A DNA stretch of 53,804 nt. It comes from Phaeoceros laevis (taxonomy: Eukaryota; Anthocerotophyta; Anthocerotopsida; Notothyladales). Positions 29,810-40,254 of this stretch are shown one piece after another. Under the pieces are notes generated by a model. It did no database searches, was not told the DNA's origin, and saw only the letters and a program-made list of their open reading frames with translations. The position numbers were made by a program, and so were the translations under genes. The DNA lies in NCBI GenBank assembly GCA_049999765.1, contig JBNGIQ010009204.1, positions 130,623 through 184,426 of the forward strand, in the 5' to 3' direction. Every line of letters begins with the position of its first letter. Position 1 is the first letter of the stretch.

Positions 29810-31631
29810 AAGGCAGGTAGACGAAATCGGGGTGCCACGTGACAGTCGAGTAAACAGGCCTGCTGCTGCTGACTCCGTGAAGCATTTGAAAAATCAAGCA
29901 TGCTGACATTAACCACGATAGTGAATTGAGCTCCAGGGCTTTACCAAGGATAACATTGCGTTGGGGCTGATTCAAATTACGATGTGCTGTAGTCCCGGCC
30001 TTGAAGCCCGTGGCACGTTCCCTCTCCTCAGCAGTGGGCACTTCCCAGTTGCCAGTAGACCCTCGCTGCACCATGCATGTGCCTTCTCCTCGGAAAGCAT
30101 GTGAGCCTGGATAAGATACAAGTGTCGGCCATGCTGCCCTGGGCAAACCCGGATGGTTGACTGGAAACCATAGAGCTCGCTCTGTCTTCTGCACGGGCTT
30201 GCATTGCGAATCCTCATCCAGAATTTGTGCAACTGTCAAGGTAGGGTCTCGCACAGTGTATCGCAAAGCTAATTGCAACACATGCACAGGGGCAAGGTTA
30301 GTCCAGATGTTGCGAAGTCTGTGTGCCAATGAACCACATTGTACCACATCGACCAACAATGGCTCGCCCACCAAATGCTGTACTACAGCAAAATCCTGCT
30401 TTACAGTATCTCTGGTGTCGAATTGAGCTGGCATATTCTCCAAAATGTATCCAACGTTAGGATTACATGTCTGTGCCCAACTGAGCATCCTCACCAAATC
30501 CGCAAACAAACTAGAAGGTGGGTTAGCCAAACCATGGCCCGTGCCTGCCTGCGAAAAACCCTGACACTCCCACCCTGCCACAAGTAGGTGCACATCACTT
30601 AGCAGTTGGAAATGCTGCTCCTGAATAAGCGTCACATTAGCAAGAAAGAAAGTAAAAGCGGATTGACACGCAGCTGAAGACAGTTGCTACGGATAAGCTT
30701 GCTGGAGCTGTAATGACCTGCCCTCTGCGACTGCCCGAGCATGAGGATTAATATCACAATACACGTAGCGTTGCACCTTCATACCTGCCTTTAGGATGGC
30801 TTCCAAACCAGATGCCATACCTCCGAAGAGCTCCACCATGGTGATACCATCTAATGGTGGCTGCCATTGAACGGCGGCTGTAGAGATTGGAGATATTGTT
30901 GTCCGGGGTGTGCCCACTGTAGTAAGTGACTCCACTTTATCCAAGGCTTCTTGAACACAAAGCTTTGTACTCCGTAGCAGCTGTATGGTTTCAGGTGCAT
31001 ACTCTATGCTCGCACTGGCTGCGAAAGCTGGCAAGGCCTGAAAGAACTCTTCCTTACACTCGTCAGTAACCCATTCAGGATCTGCAAATGTTTCGAGTTC
31101 ATAAGTAACAGTGCAAGCTTCCTTAATCGCAGAAAGGACTGCATCATCTGTCTGGACACCATGCAAGTCAAGGGGTAAGAAACCGAAGTGCCTGCCGGCT
31201 CCTTCCCAATCCACCCTGTAATATGCCTGTTCAGTCCAATTATCAATCGTAATTCCAGGTGGAAACAACAGCTCTTGACCAATCAGCACATCAAAGCTAG
31301 TAGCAGATGTGACTAAGCATCGAACCGGTAATTCAAGTGCCTGAGATGTGCCAGGGTTGAGCACCACTTGCAGAAATTGCGAAGTCTCGCCCTGTACTCT
31401 CTCAACTTGCCATCCCGCTGTTCGAATTCGCCAAGCGGAATCCCTTAATGCATCTCCAACTAGCCCAAGTTTCTGAGCGAAGGCTGAGCCCAAGATCACG
31501 GGCTGAGCCCCAGTGTCAAGTAAGGCAACTTGGGGCACTTCCCCATTGATGGTAAGTACTCTTCGCCGATTGTCTACCAACACAGCACTTAGATTGACCA
31601 TCATGCGGTCAGCAAGCGCAACGACAGGCAA
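29742..31631 (-). pseudogene. Aspartic protease fused to C5-cytosine DNA methyltransferase, copy 1 (broken)
   Basis: The first part (31631-30687) is a retropepsin-like protease with the active site QVALLDTGAQPVILG. Near 30,840 it runs into methyltransferase motif I (MVELFGGMASGLEAILKAG) and motif II (YVYCDINPHA). After an in-frame TAG (30687-30689) the domain continues: motif IV VAGWECQGFSQAG with the catalytic-type Cys, motif VI YILENMPA, motif VIII AHRLRNIWTNLAP, then ERERATGFKAG and NVILGKALELNSLSWLM as motifs IX-X. The order I to X and the wording resemble Dnmt3-type enzymes, not the permuted DRM type. The usual Pro before the catalytic Cys is Glu. A frameshift near 29,800 links to the RT frame. 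Position between protease and RT shows that it is part of pol, not a nested gene. Confidence 0.88.
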
Positions 31632-31676
31632 ACCTTTAGCTGCTTGGTGTAGAATCGCACTGTTGACGCTCTTTGA

Positions 31677-34204
31677 CTAGGACAGTACTTCCACCAAGCT
31701 CCTCTGAGCCTCCTGCATGTGTTCAGCTACCTCCTGAGGGTGCTCATCCGTAGGACAGAGCGTGCCCACCTTGACATTGCATCGGACGAGCACCAATGGT
31801 GGAGATTTCGGCTTTGACTGCACACATGAATTTTCGCCCTCCGATTCCGCTAACTCCAGCTGCACCGGCGTGGTAACCTTGGCCGAGGTTTCAAGGCCAG
31901 TCGTCAGTACATGCAATGCCTCCGCAGAGGTGTAGCCCATCTCTTGGAACGAGAATAATTGCACGGTCATCACCCTTTCCAGCACCTGTGCTGGTGAAAA
32001 CGCCTTCAGCCCCTTCGCATGCACTGCTGAGTTAGAGTCGTAACCACTGTCATTTCGCATCCTCATGCCCACATGCTCTAGGGTTACAGGCGAACTACTC
32101 TGAGCTGCCGATGGATTAGCATCTTCCGCACCTGATGCGGCCGCAATCTCGTCGCTGGCCGTGGTCGTGGGCAAGGATGTAGCCCTTGCTTGGCGCAGCT
32201 CCTCCTCAATAGGATTGATGATGAAATCGTCCTCTTGCTCGCTTGTCATTGGCTCAAAAGACTGCGGGATTGCAGCTCTTGTCCCCTGCGACCTGGTCAA
32301 TGGCGCATTCTGCCTGCTGTCCTGCCCTTGCCGATTCTCCGGATTCTTGGCACTCCGCCGAGCAGCTGCCTGCGCCTCAACCTGCCAGGAGTGATCCGTC
32401 AAAGGTAACAAAGCCGTTAGCGTATGTTCTACCATAACGCGGTTAGGCATGCCTACCCCCCTCGTCTGAGGCCTTTCGTGAAAATTAAGGTGAGGCATGG
32501 CCGCCTCTTCCTCCTCAATGCTACGCTGGTACCCGCGCCATTGCGCTGCTCGATCCTGCCCCGCGCCTTCGCCCACAGCCATCATGGCTCCATATGGCAA
32601 TCCGTACCACTGAGGATGCGTTCCAGCATCCGTGATCGCTGCTGCTGCTAAAGGTCTGGTTGCCATATTGACCGTCAAGGTCTTAACCTGCTCTTTCAAA
32701 GTTTCCAGCTCCGCAGTCATAGCTGCTGCCTTCGCAACTTCCACTTGCCTGGCTTCCACTGCCTTGGCCTTCGTGGCCGTTCTCTGTGCGCTCCTAGCCA
32801 CAGCCTTGTCCGTAGCTGCTGCAGCTGTAGTGGCTACTGCAGGTGCAACCTCCGCTGTCCCGGATTTGGTGGTCTGCCTCATGTTCCGTCGCTCCGGATG
32901 CTTTGCAAAGCACACTGCCTCCACGTGCCCTTCCTTGTCGCAGAACGAGCAATGCAAGCTCGTTGGTGGACATGCACACATGGGTGCCGCGTGTTCACTA
33001 CTCGCACAGTAGTTGCACCCGAACACCGGGTTCTCACTGCCAACTGCAATGACTGCATGGGCTGTCTTTGCATTATGCTGATCCTTGGACAGCCCGGTTC
33101 CCTTCGCAGCAGTCTTGGAATCACTGGAGCTGGCCTCCTTCCGCGCAGCGCCTGGATTGGCTTGCTCCTCATGAGCCTCAAAATGGGCATTTGCCATCTC
33201 GTATCGTTCTGCGGCCAAATAAACGTCTTGCATGCTGTAAGTGTCACCGATGTCGTGAAACATCCGGTCCTTAATCTTGACATACAGGTCGTGGTTGGTC
33301 TTGAGTGCTCGCAGAAACTTTTGTGCTCGCAGAAACTTTTGTGCTGCCGCATCCGGTGCCATGCCGCCTGTGTCCTGGATCAGCCTTCCAATGCGCGTGT
33401 ACAACATCCTCAACATTTCTCCCTTCTGCCAGGTTACGTTCTTCAACTCTTGGATCTTGGCAGTGTTTTTGGGGAATTCCCGCTGCAAGATGGTAAAGAA
33501 GGCCCCCACGGGGTCAGGATCAACAGGAGTGGTCACGGTAGGTGAGATACCTTGAGTGGCCACCAACAGCTGATCTGGCGTGAGGTTGACTATTGTGGGT
33601 GTTGGACTGGTAGCTGCACTAGCCGTGTGAGCCGCTATGGCTGCCTGCAGTGCCGTCTGTGTTGCTTGGGCAATGGCCGCTGCGTATGCTGGATTAGGTA
33701 CAACCAAGTCCCTAAGCAAGACAGCCCTGTGCTCCTCATACAAGGTATGCGCTTCCTCCGTGACATACCTGGCAAGCATTTTAAAGGCGTACCATTGGGT
33801 GAAGTGCTGCTACAACTTGACTTCCCACTCATCGATCATTGAATAGAAGCAAGATCTGAATTCTCGTAGCAGTATTGTCCTTGGCCTGCCACTAAAACGG
33901 TCGATTTTGGTGGTGCTGATGTAGCCGCCCCCCTCCATGACGACAGCTGCCGATGGCAACCGGTTTGGCTGTGCTGGGAATTCTACTGACTGCAGACCTG
34001 TCGGGATGGCAGGTTTCGAAGTCTCCTTCTCCTCCTCGCTGGAGTACGAATCCAGCTCCGCAGTAGGTGACTCCTCTTCGCTGACTCCTCTCCTTCACTG
34101 GAAAATGAATCGGATCCTGACGTGGGAGGCTCCTCCTTGATTTCAACAGGTGTAAACTCCTGACGCGGCTTGGAAGATGGGTTCCCGGATGGGGACGTCC
34201 ACAA
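31677..34204 (-). pseudogene. gag polyprotein with zinc knuckles, copy 1 (broken)
   Basis: Gag forms the virus-like particle that packages element RNA. The main frame (33779-31677, 700 codons) has an Ala/Thr-rich start and a capsid-like block (AFFTILQREFPKNTAKIQ, TWQKGEMLRMLYTRIGRL). Cys/His clusters CNYCASSEHAAPMC and CSFCDKEGHVEAVC act as nucleic-acid knuckles. A small in-frame duplication, QKFLRAQKFLRA, is visible. Upstream, the same frame continues through TAG (33810-33812) to an acidic N terminus that probably begins with the ATG at 34204 after a frameshift near 34,090. The TAG at 31677-31679 separates gag from pol; this one could be a natural readthrough stop. Confidence 0.85.
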
Positions 34205-34500
34205 TTGCTGCCACTCTCAACCTAACAGGTTCCCTCCTGGCGGAAGCGCGTTGCCAGTAAGACAGGCCGGATCCCTACTTGTCATCTCCGTCTTTGCTCA
34301 TCCCAGTTGTAACAACTCTGTTTCTGCCCCGTAGACCACATTCGGGAGGAGGCAGTAGTTAGTAGCATAGCTCCACATGGGCAAACAACGCACTAAGTGA
34401 CGGCAAGGAAAGACGGTTTCCTTTCCTCCAAGACAATCCTATCACAACTCTCACACAATGACAGTTGCGGCTGTGTAGTTAGCAAAGGAGTCTTTAGCAA
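34205..34500 (-). other. 5' untranslated leader of element copy 1
   Basis: Lies between the 5' LTR and the presumed gag start. No sequence matching the common iMet primer-binding site follows the LTR end. The same leader occurs at 42783-43078. Confidence 0.5.
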
Positions 34501-34999
34501 ATCAGATGCCTATTAGCACAAGTTTCTTGCAAACCTGAAGCAAGCAGGCAAAGGATCAAGAGTCTAGCACAATTATCAAGCGTAGTCAACGACAATGCAT
34601 CAAGTGAAAGCTTGTACAAAACCGAGATGGCGGCTGCGAGGATAAGGTCACAGTGCCCTACTTAGATGAGAATTTGCTAAAGACTAGTTTCTACCAAGCG
34701 GGAGCGTGATTTATCCTACTACGCTCTTTCTATGTCTAGCTACTAATTGCCAGCGCCGGCAAGGCGGTCAGCACGTCGCTTCGGGAATTATATAATAGTT
34801 ATCTGGCTAACGGTCCGCCCATAACGGGACGAATGAACCGGCATGGGCATTAACTAAGCAAACATAAGAAAAGTGTAAGCAATTGGAAGGTGCAACGCCA
34901 TAAGAAACGAACTGGAACACCAGGGCCTGCCTCCCATGAGGACTCTGCTTCCTGAAAGCATCCCTGCTGCTAGGTGATGTAGAGCAACTCATCCCGACA
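34501..34999 (-). repeat. Middle LTR, shared by both copies and chimeric
   Basis: It serves as 5' LTR of copy 1 and 3' LTR of copy 2. At all eight positions that distinguish the left LTR (ending at 34750) it matches the right LTR. From 34826 onward it matches the left LTR at every position where the right LTR differs, including absence of an 11-bp insertion. The switch lies between 34750 and 34826. TATATAAT is at 34789-34796. Confidence 0.93.
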
Positions 35000-35145
35000 G
35001 CTGTCGTGCAAAAGAAGGTCGGCAGTGGTGGAGTAAAGGTGGTAACCCTGCATAGCATGCCATTGCTTTCCGCCATGGTTCCCTCAGGTTAGTCTTAGAA
35101 ACCAGCCTAAAAGGAAGAAAAAGAAGAAAGCACCAGCTATTCATA

Positions 35146-35167
35146 CCCCCTCCCCCCCCCCCCCCCC
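35146..35167 (-). promoter_or_regulatory. G-rich polypurine tract, copy 2
   Basis: Same G-rich run as in copy 1, between the PHD-finger stop and the middle LTR. Confidence 0.55.
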
Positions 35168-35179
35168 ATGCAAGCCCGC

Positions 35180-36516
35180 TTAGGAGGGTGTAGGACTGGT
35201 AGACATCTTGGCTGAGCAAGCTGTGCAGAACCACATGGCATCTGGCACATGCGTCAGTTCAGGCTGAAGACAAAAGAGATGAAAGCCACGATTGCAGTTA
35301 TCACAAAGCAACATTTTGTCAGGGTCGTCAATGCGATGGCAGACTTGGCAAGGGTGATCTATAGGAGGGATCCAATTAGCAGTAACAAGAGTAGTATCTA
35401 AATGAGGTAAATGACAAGGGGCACAATGTTTAGGATGCTGCGCAATGGTTCTGCCATCCTTACCTTGGAGGACAAGGATCCCTGACGGTTTGACAGAATG
35501 CACACGTAAGATAACTCGACTAGTGGAGATATCTAAGGTGTCAGTTTGCTGCTGCTGCATGTAAATGAAGTCCCCTACCTCAAATTTGCGCACCTTAGGC
35601 CGGTAAGAACCACCTCGGGTATGGGCATACCTTAAAGTATCACGATGTTGAGCAACGCGGAGGTTGCGCATAGCCATAGGCATGGCCTTCTTGAACAAGG
35701 CAGCTCTTTCGGAGACCACTTTGGCCAAACTGCAGGACTGTCCAGGTTGACCACCGCCTCCATCTGCCTCGCAATGTTGGATGGGGGCAAAGGATGCCGA
35801 CCAAAAAGTAAAAAATATGGTGAAAACTCACCAAGAGAAGCGTACCGACTCATGCGGTAGCCCATTGCCAAGTATGGCGATGCCAAATCCCAGTCATGCT
35901 TGTTGTTGGCCAAGCAGAATTTGCGAAGTCCCTGCTTGATAGTCTACACCATGCGTTCAGCCAACCCATCAGCTTGGGGGTGGTCGCGGGAGGTGCGGCG
36001 ATGGTCAACCAACGCATGATCAAGCAGATCCTGGAACTCCCCCCGAAATTCCGTCCCTTGATCCGTCAGGCACTCTGCACATGCTCCAAACCGACTGAGA
36101 ACTTGCTGCAAGAAAGCTTGGCTCGTACTACGGGACGTTTTGTCTGGCAAGGCCACAAGCTCCACCCACTTCAAAAAATGCTCAATCATCACCATTCTAT
36201 ACTTGTTGCCACGGGGGGGGACAGGTAGCTCTCCTGCTAGGTCGTAAGACCACCTGTAGAACAGACCCTGAATGGGCAAAGGCTGCAAACGAGTGGATCG
36301 GTCGTTGAAAGATGATTTCACACGATCGCATTGGCTGCACCTGGAAACAGCTTGGCGCACCTGTAAATACATTCTTGCCCAATGGTAACAGGGAGCCAGA
36401 AGGCTGTATGTCCGTTTGATACCAAAATGACCGAATTCGGCATGGACCTGCTGGATGAGCCTGGCACGGTCTTGCTCAGGTGGCACCACCCTCTCACCCT
36501 CAGGCAGTAAGCGCAC
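35180..36516 (-). pseudogene. Integrase with PHD finger, copy 2 (broken)
   Basis: Identical to copy 1: HHCC site, D-D-E triad, TAG at 35944-35946, frameshift near 35,728, then the C4HC3 PHD finger at the C terminus. Confidence 0.9.
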
Positions 36517-36561
36517 CAGTTGGTCGCCCCGCTACTCATAGCGTTTCCGCCGCTGCTGAAT

Positions 36562-38387
36562 TCAATCCCTTTGAGCAGCTGTGAGCCCTAGTGGAAAGGT
36601 GCCAGTCTGCAAAAGGTGCATTGTGTCCTTATCCTGCCACACATCCCTGCGCGAGACAGTAGAAATGGTAACAACATTGACCAGTAAGGAAAGATACGCC
36701 CCTGTTGTGATCTGCATGCGAGTATCTGCATCATGGTCCATGCGTGCCTCCGTCAAATCTGCTGTAAAAAGAACAGGGTTCCTGGACAGAGTGTCAGCAT
36801 TTTGATGAGTACTACCTGCACGGTGAGTAACTTCAAACTCATACTCTTGATGAGTGCCCACCGAGCCAATTTGCCACTCAATTTGTCATTGGTCATCAAC
36901 CATTTCAAAGGTTGATGATCTGTAAACAATCGAAATTTCTTGATGTACAAGTACGGTCGAAAATGAGACACGGCCCAAACCACCGCTAGGCACTCCCCTT
37001 CATATGAAGAATAATTAGACTCAGCTTTGTTGTTGTTGCGAGAAGCATACACAACCACATGTTTGTCACATCCTTCATCCTGCTGGGTGAGTACAACTCC
37101 GATGCCCAGGCCCGACCAGTAGGTGTGCAAAATGAAAGCCTTGGAGAAGTTAGGCCTGCTTAGTAGTGGCTGTTCAGTAAGACTCCGCTTGAGCTGCTCA
37201 AATGCGTCCTGGCATTCTTGGCTCCACTCCCATGGGGCCTCTTTCTTCAGCAAGCCATACAATGGTTTAGCCACATGACTGAAATCTGGGACATAAGTCC
37301 TATAGTAATTGCAAAGCCCTATAAAAGCCCTCAACCTAGGAATGTCCTGTGGCACCGGAACCTGGTTGATCGCATCCACCTTAGCCAAGTGAGGCATGAT
37401 GCCATCTGGCGCCACTCTATGACCCAAGTACACCACTGTGTCCATCGCCAGCTCGCATTTGGCAGGATGACATTTCAGGTTAGCTTTGATCAAGCGCTGA
37501 AACAAGTCCTCTAAATGTCTCAAATGATCCTCCAAATTGTAGCTATGAACCAGAACATCATCTATGTAGCACTTAAGAAATCCTGATCCCGCAAGTACCT
37601 GGTTCATGACCCTTTGGAAGGCCACTGGAGCATTCTTGAGGCTGAAAGGCATAACCAGCCACTCCCAGAGCTGATTACTGCCATGAAAGGCGGTTTTGCA
37701 ACAGTCCTCTTCCTCGAGCAAGATTTGGTTGAAACCCTGTCTTAGATCGAGTATGGAAAAGTACTTAGCATCATCGATACTATTAAAAATCTCCTCCGGA
37801 GTGGGCATGGGGTACCTGTCCTGTGGAGTGATCAGATTGAGGGGGCGATAGTCCCCGCACATCCTCTTCTCTATCCATAGCCCATCAGAATCCTTTTTGG
37901 CTAGTAAAACCGTGGCTGCAGCATAGTTGGATGCCGAGGGTCTAATCAGCCCTGCTGCATGCAGCTCCTTGCACCTTGCATCAACCAGGTCCCACTCACT
38001 CTTGCTTAGCCGATGCTTTCTCTTAAATATTGGTGCGTCATCAGCAAGATTGAGTTTAAACTTGGCAACACTACACTTACCCAATTCCTTCATTGAGAAG
38101 GCGAAGCATTCTCTGTACTTCAACAGCAATGCCTACAGTTCCTCCCGTTCCTTTCCTGTTAGCTGGGGTCCCATGCTCCACATGAATGCATCCGGGTCCT
38201 TCAACTTAGGCAATGGATGCCCGGCTCCTTGTTTCATGGACTCAAGTGTCTCAGCTTGATAAGCCGAGTAACATGCATCCTGTACAGGCATATGCCTGGC
38301 ACTAGGCTGCAATGAGTCATCACTCCATAAAAAGCTCGGGAACTCCCCCCTCCCCAGCAGCTGGCCGGAAGCTATACCTGCCAGCAC
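36562..38387 (-). pseudogene. Reverse transcriptase-RNase H, copy 2 (broken)
   Basis: Identical to copy 1, with YIDD box, RNase H Asp-to-Tyr change, TAG at 38133-38135, frameshift near 36,858 and TGA at 36562-36564. Confidence 0.93.
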
Positions 38388-40209
38388 AAGGCAGGTAGAC
38401 GAAATCGGGGTGCCACGTGACAGTCGAGTAAACAGGCCTGCTGCTGCTGACTCCGTGAAGCATTTGAAAAATCAAGCATGCTGACATTAACCACGATAGT
38501 GAATTGAGCTCCAGGGCTTTACCAAGGATAACATTGCGTTGGGGCTGATTCAAATTACGATGTGCTGTAGTCCCGGCCTTGAAGCCCGTGGCACGTTCCC
38601 TCTCCTCAGCAGTGGGCACTTCCCAGTTGCCAGTAGACCCTCGCTGCACCATGCATGTGCCTTCTCCTCGGAAAGCATGTGAGCCTGGATAAGATACAAG
38701 TGTCGGCCATGCTGCCCTGGGCAAACCCGGATGGTTGACTGGAAACCATAGAGCTCGCTCTGTCTTCTGCACGGGCTTGCATTGCGAATCCTCATCCAGA
38801 ATTTGTGCAACTGTCAAGGTAGGGTCTCGCACAGTGTATCGCAAAGCTAATTGCAACACATGCACAGGGGCAAGGTTAGTCCAGATGTTGCGAAGTCTGT
38901 GTGCCAATGAACCACATTGTACCACATCGACCAACAATGGCTCGCCCACCAAATGCTGTACTACAGCAAAATCCTGCTTTACAGTATCTCTGGTGTCGAA
39001 TTGAGCTGGCATATTCTCCAAAATGTATCCAACGTTAGGATTACATGTCTGTGCCCAACTGAGCATCCTCACCAAATCCGCAAACAAACTAGAAGGTGGG
39101 TTAGCCAAACCATGGCCCGTGCCTGCCTGCGAAAAACCCTGACACTCCCACCCTGCCACAAGTAGGTGCACATCACTTAGCAGTTGGAAATGCTGCTCCT
39201 GAATAAGCGTCACATTAGCAAGAAAGAAAGTAAAAGCGGATTGACACGCAGCTGAAGACAGTTGCTACGGATAAGCTTGCTGGAGCTGTAATGACCTGCC
39301 CTCTGCGACTGCCCGAGCATGAGGATTAATATCACAATACACGTAGCGTTGCACCTTCATACCTGCCTTTAGGATGGCTTCCAAACCAGATGCCATACCT
39401 CCGAAGAGCTCCACCATGGTGATACCATCTAATGGTGGCTGCCATTGAACGGCGGCTGTAGAGATTGGAGATATTGTTGTCCGGGGTGTGCCCACTGTAG
39501 TAAGTGACTCCACTTTATCCAAGGCTTCTTGAACACAAAGCTTTGTACTCCGTAGCAGCTGTATGGTTTCAGGTGCATACTCTATGCTCGCACTGGCTGC
39601 GAAAGCTGGCAAGGCCTGAAAGAACTCTTCCTTACACTCGTCAGTAACCCATTCAGGATCTGCAAATGTTTCGAGTTCATAAGTAACAGTGCAAGCTTCC
39701 TTAATCGCAGAAAGGACTGCATCATCTGTCTGGACACCATGCAAGTCAAGGGGTAAGAAACCGAAGTGCCTGCCGGCTCCTTCCCAATCCACCCTGTAAT
39801 ATGCCTGTTCAGTCCAATTATCAATCGTAATTCCAGGTGGAAACAACAGCTCTTGACCAATCAGCACATCAAAGCTAGTAGCAGATGTGACTAAGCATCG
39901 AACCGGTAATTCAAGTGCCTGAGATGTGCCAGGGTTGAGCACCACTTGCAGAAATTGCGAAGTCTCGCCCTGTACTCTCTCAACTTGCCATCCCGCTGTT
40001 CGAATTCGCCAAGCGGAATCCCTTAATGCATCTCCAACTAGCCCAAGTTTCTGAGCGAAGGCTGAGCCCAAGATCACGGGCTGAGCCCCAGTGTCAAGTA
40101 AGGCAACTTGGGGCACTTCCCCATTGATGGTAAGTACTCTTCGCCGATTGTCTACCAACACAGCACTTAGATTGACCATCATGCGGTCAGCAAGCGCAAC
40201 GACAGGCAA
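38320..40209 (-). pseudogene. Protease fused to C5-cytosine DNA methyltransferase, copy 2 (broken)
   Basis: Identical to copy 1: protease DTGA site, methyltransferase motifs I, II, IV, VI, VIII and IX-X in order, interrupted by TAG at 39265-39267 and shifted near 38,380. Confidence 0.88.
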
Positions 40210-40254
40210 ACCTTTAGCTGCTTGGTGTAGAATCGCACTGTTGACGCTCTTTGA

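Larger units (their letters stand above)
25923..34999 (-). mobile_element. Ty3/Gypsy-type LTR retrotransposon with DNMT and PHD domains, copy 1 (dead)
   Basis: The minus-strand layout is 5' LTR (34501-34999), gag, protease, C5-methyltransferase, RT/RNase H, integrase with PHD finger, 3' LTR (25923-26421). The order PR-RT-RH-INT is that of Ty3/Gypsy. The coding region is one gag-pol frame broken by TAG at 33810, 31677, 30687, 29555, 27954 and 27366, TGA at 27984, and frameshifts near 34,090, 29,800, 28,280 and 27,150. It shares the 34501-34999 LTR with copy 2. I found no convincing tRNA primer-binding site downstream of the 5' LTR and no target-site duplication. Confidence 0.93.

Noticed and set aside
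29742-31631. DNMT as a host gene nested in the element
   Set aside because: It shares the reading frame with the protease upstream, sits directly before RT in the same strand and order, and has no introns or own promoter that I can see.
32745-33545. Plus-strand frames inside gag (for example 266 codons)
   Set aside because: They lie antisense to gag, have Cys/Leu/Arg-rich composition without motifs, and are identical in both copies only because the DNA is duplicated.
27366-33812. TAG read as glutamine (alternative genetic code)
   Set aside because: Six TAGs fall at plausible Gln positions, but four frameshifts and a TGA also break the element, and land plants use the standard code. The host genes end in TAA, TGA and (IFT140-like) TAG as normal stops.
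34300-34500. tRNA primer-binding site after the 5' LTR
   Set aside because: No TGGTATCAGAGC-like sequence follows the LTR. Nearby TGG starts did not match any tRNA 3' end I could recall with confidence.
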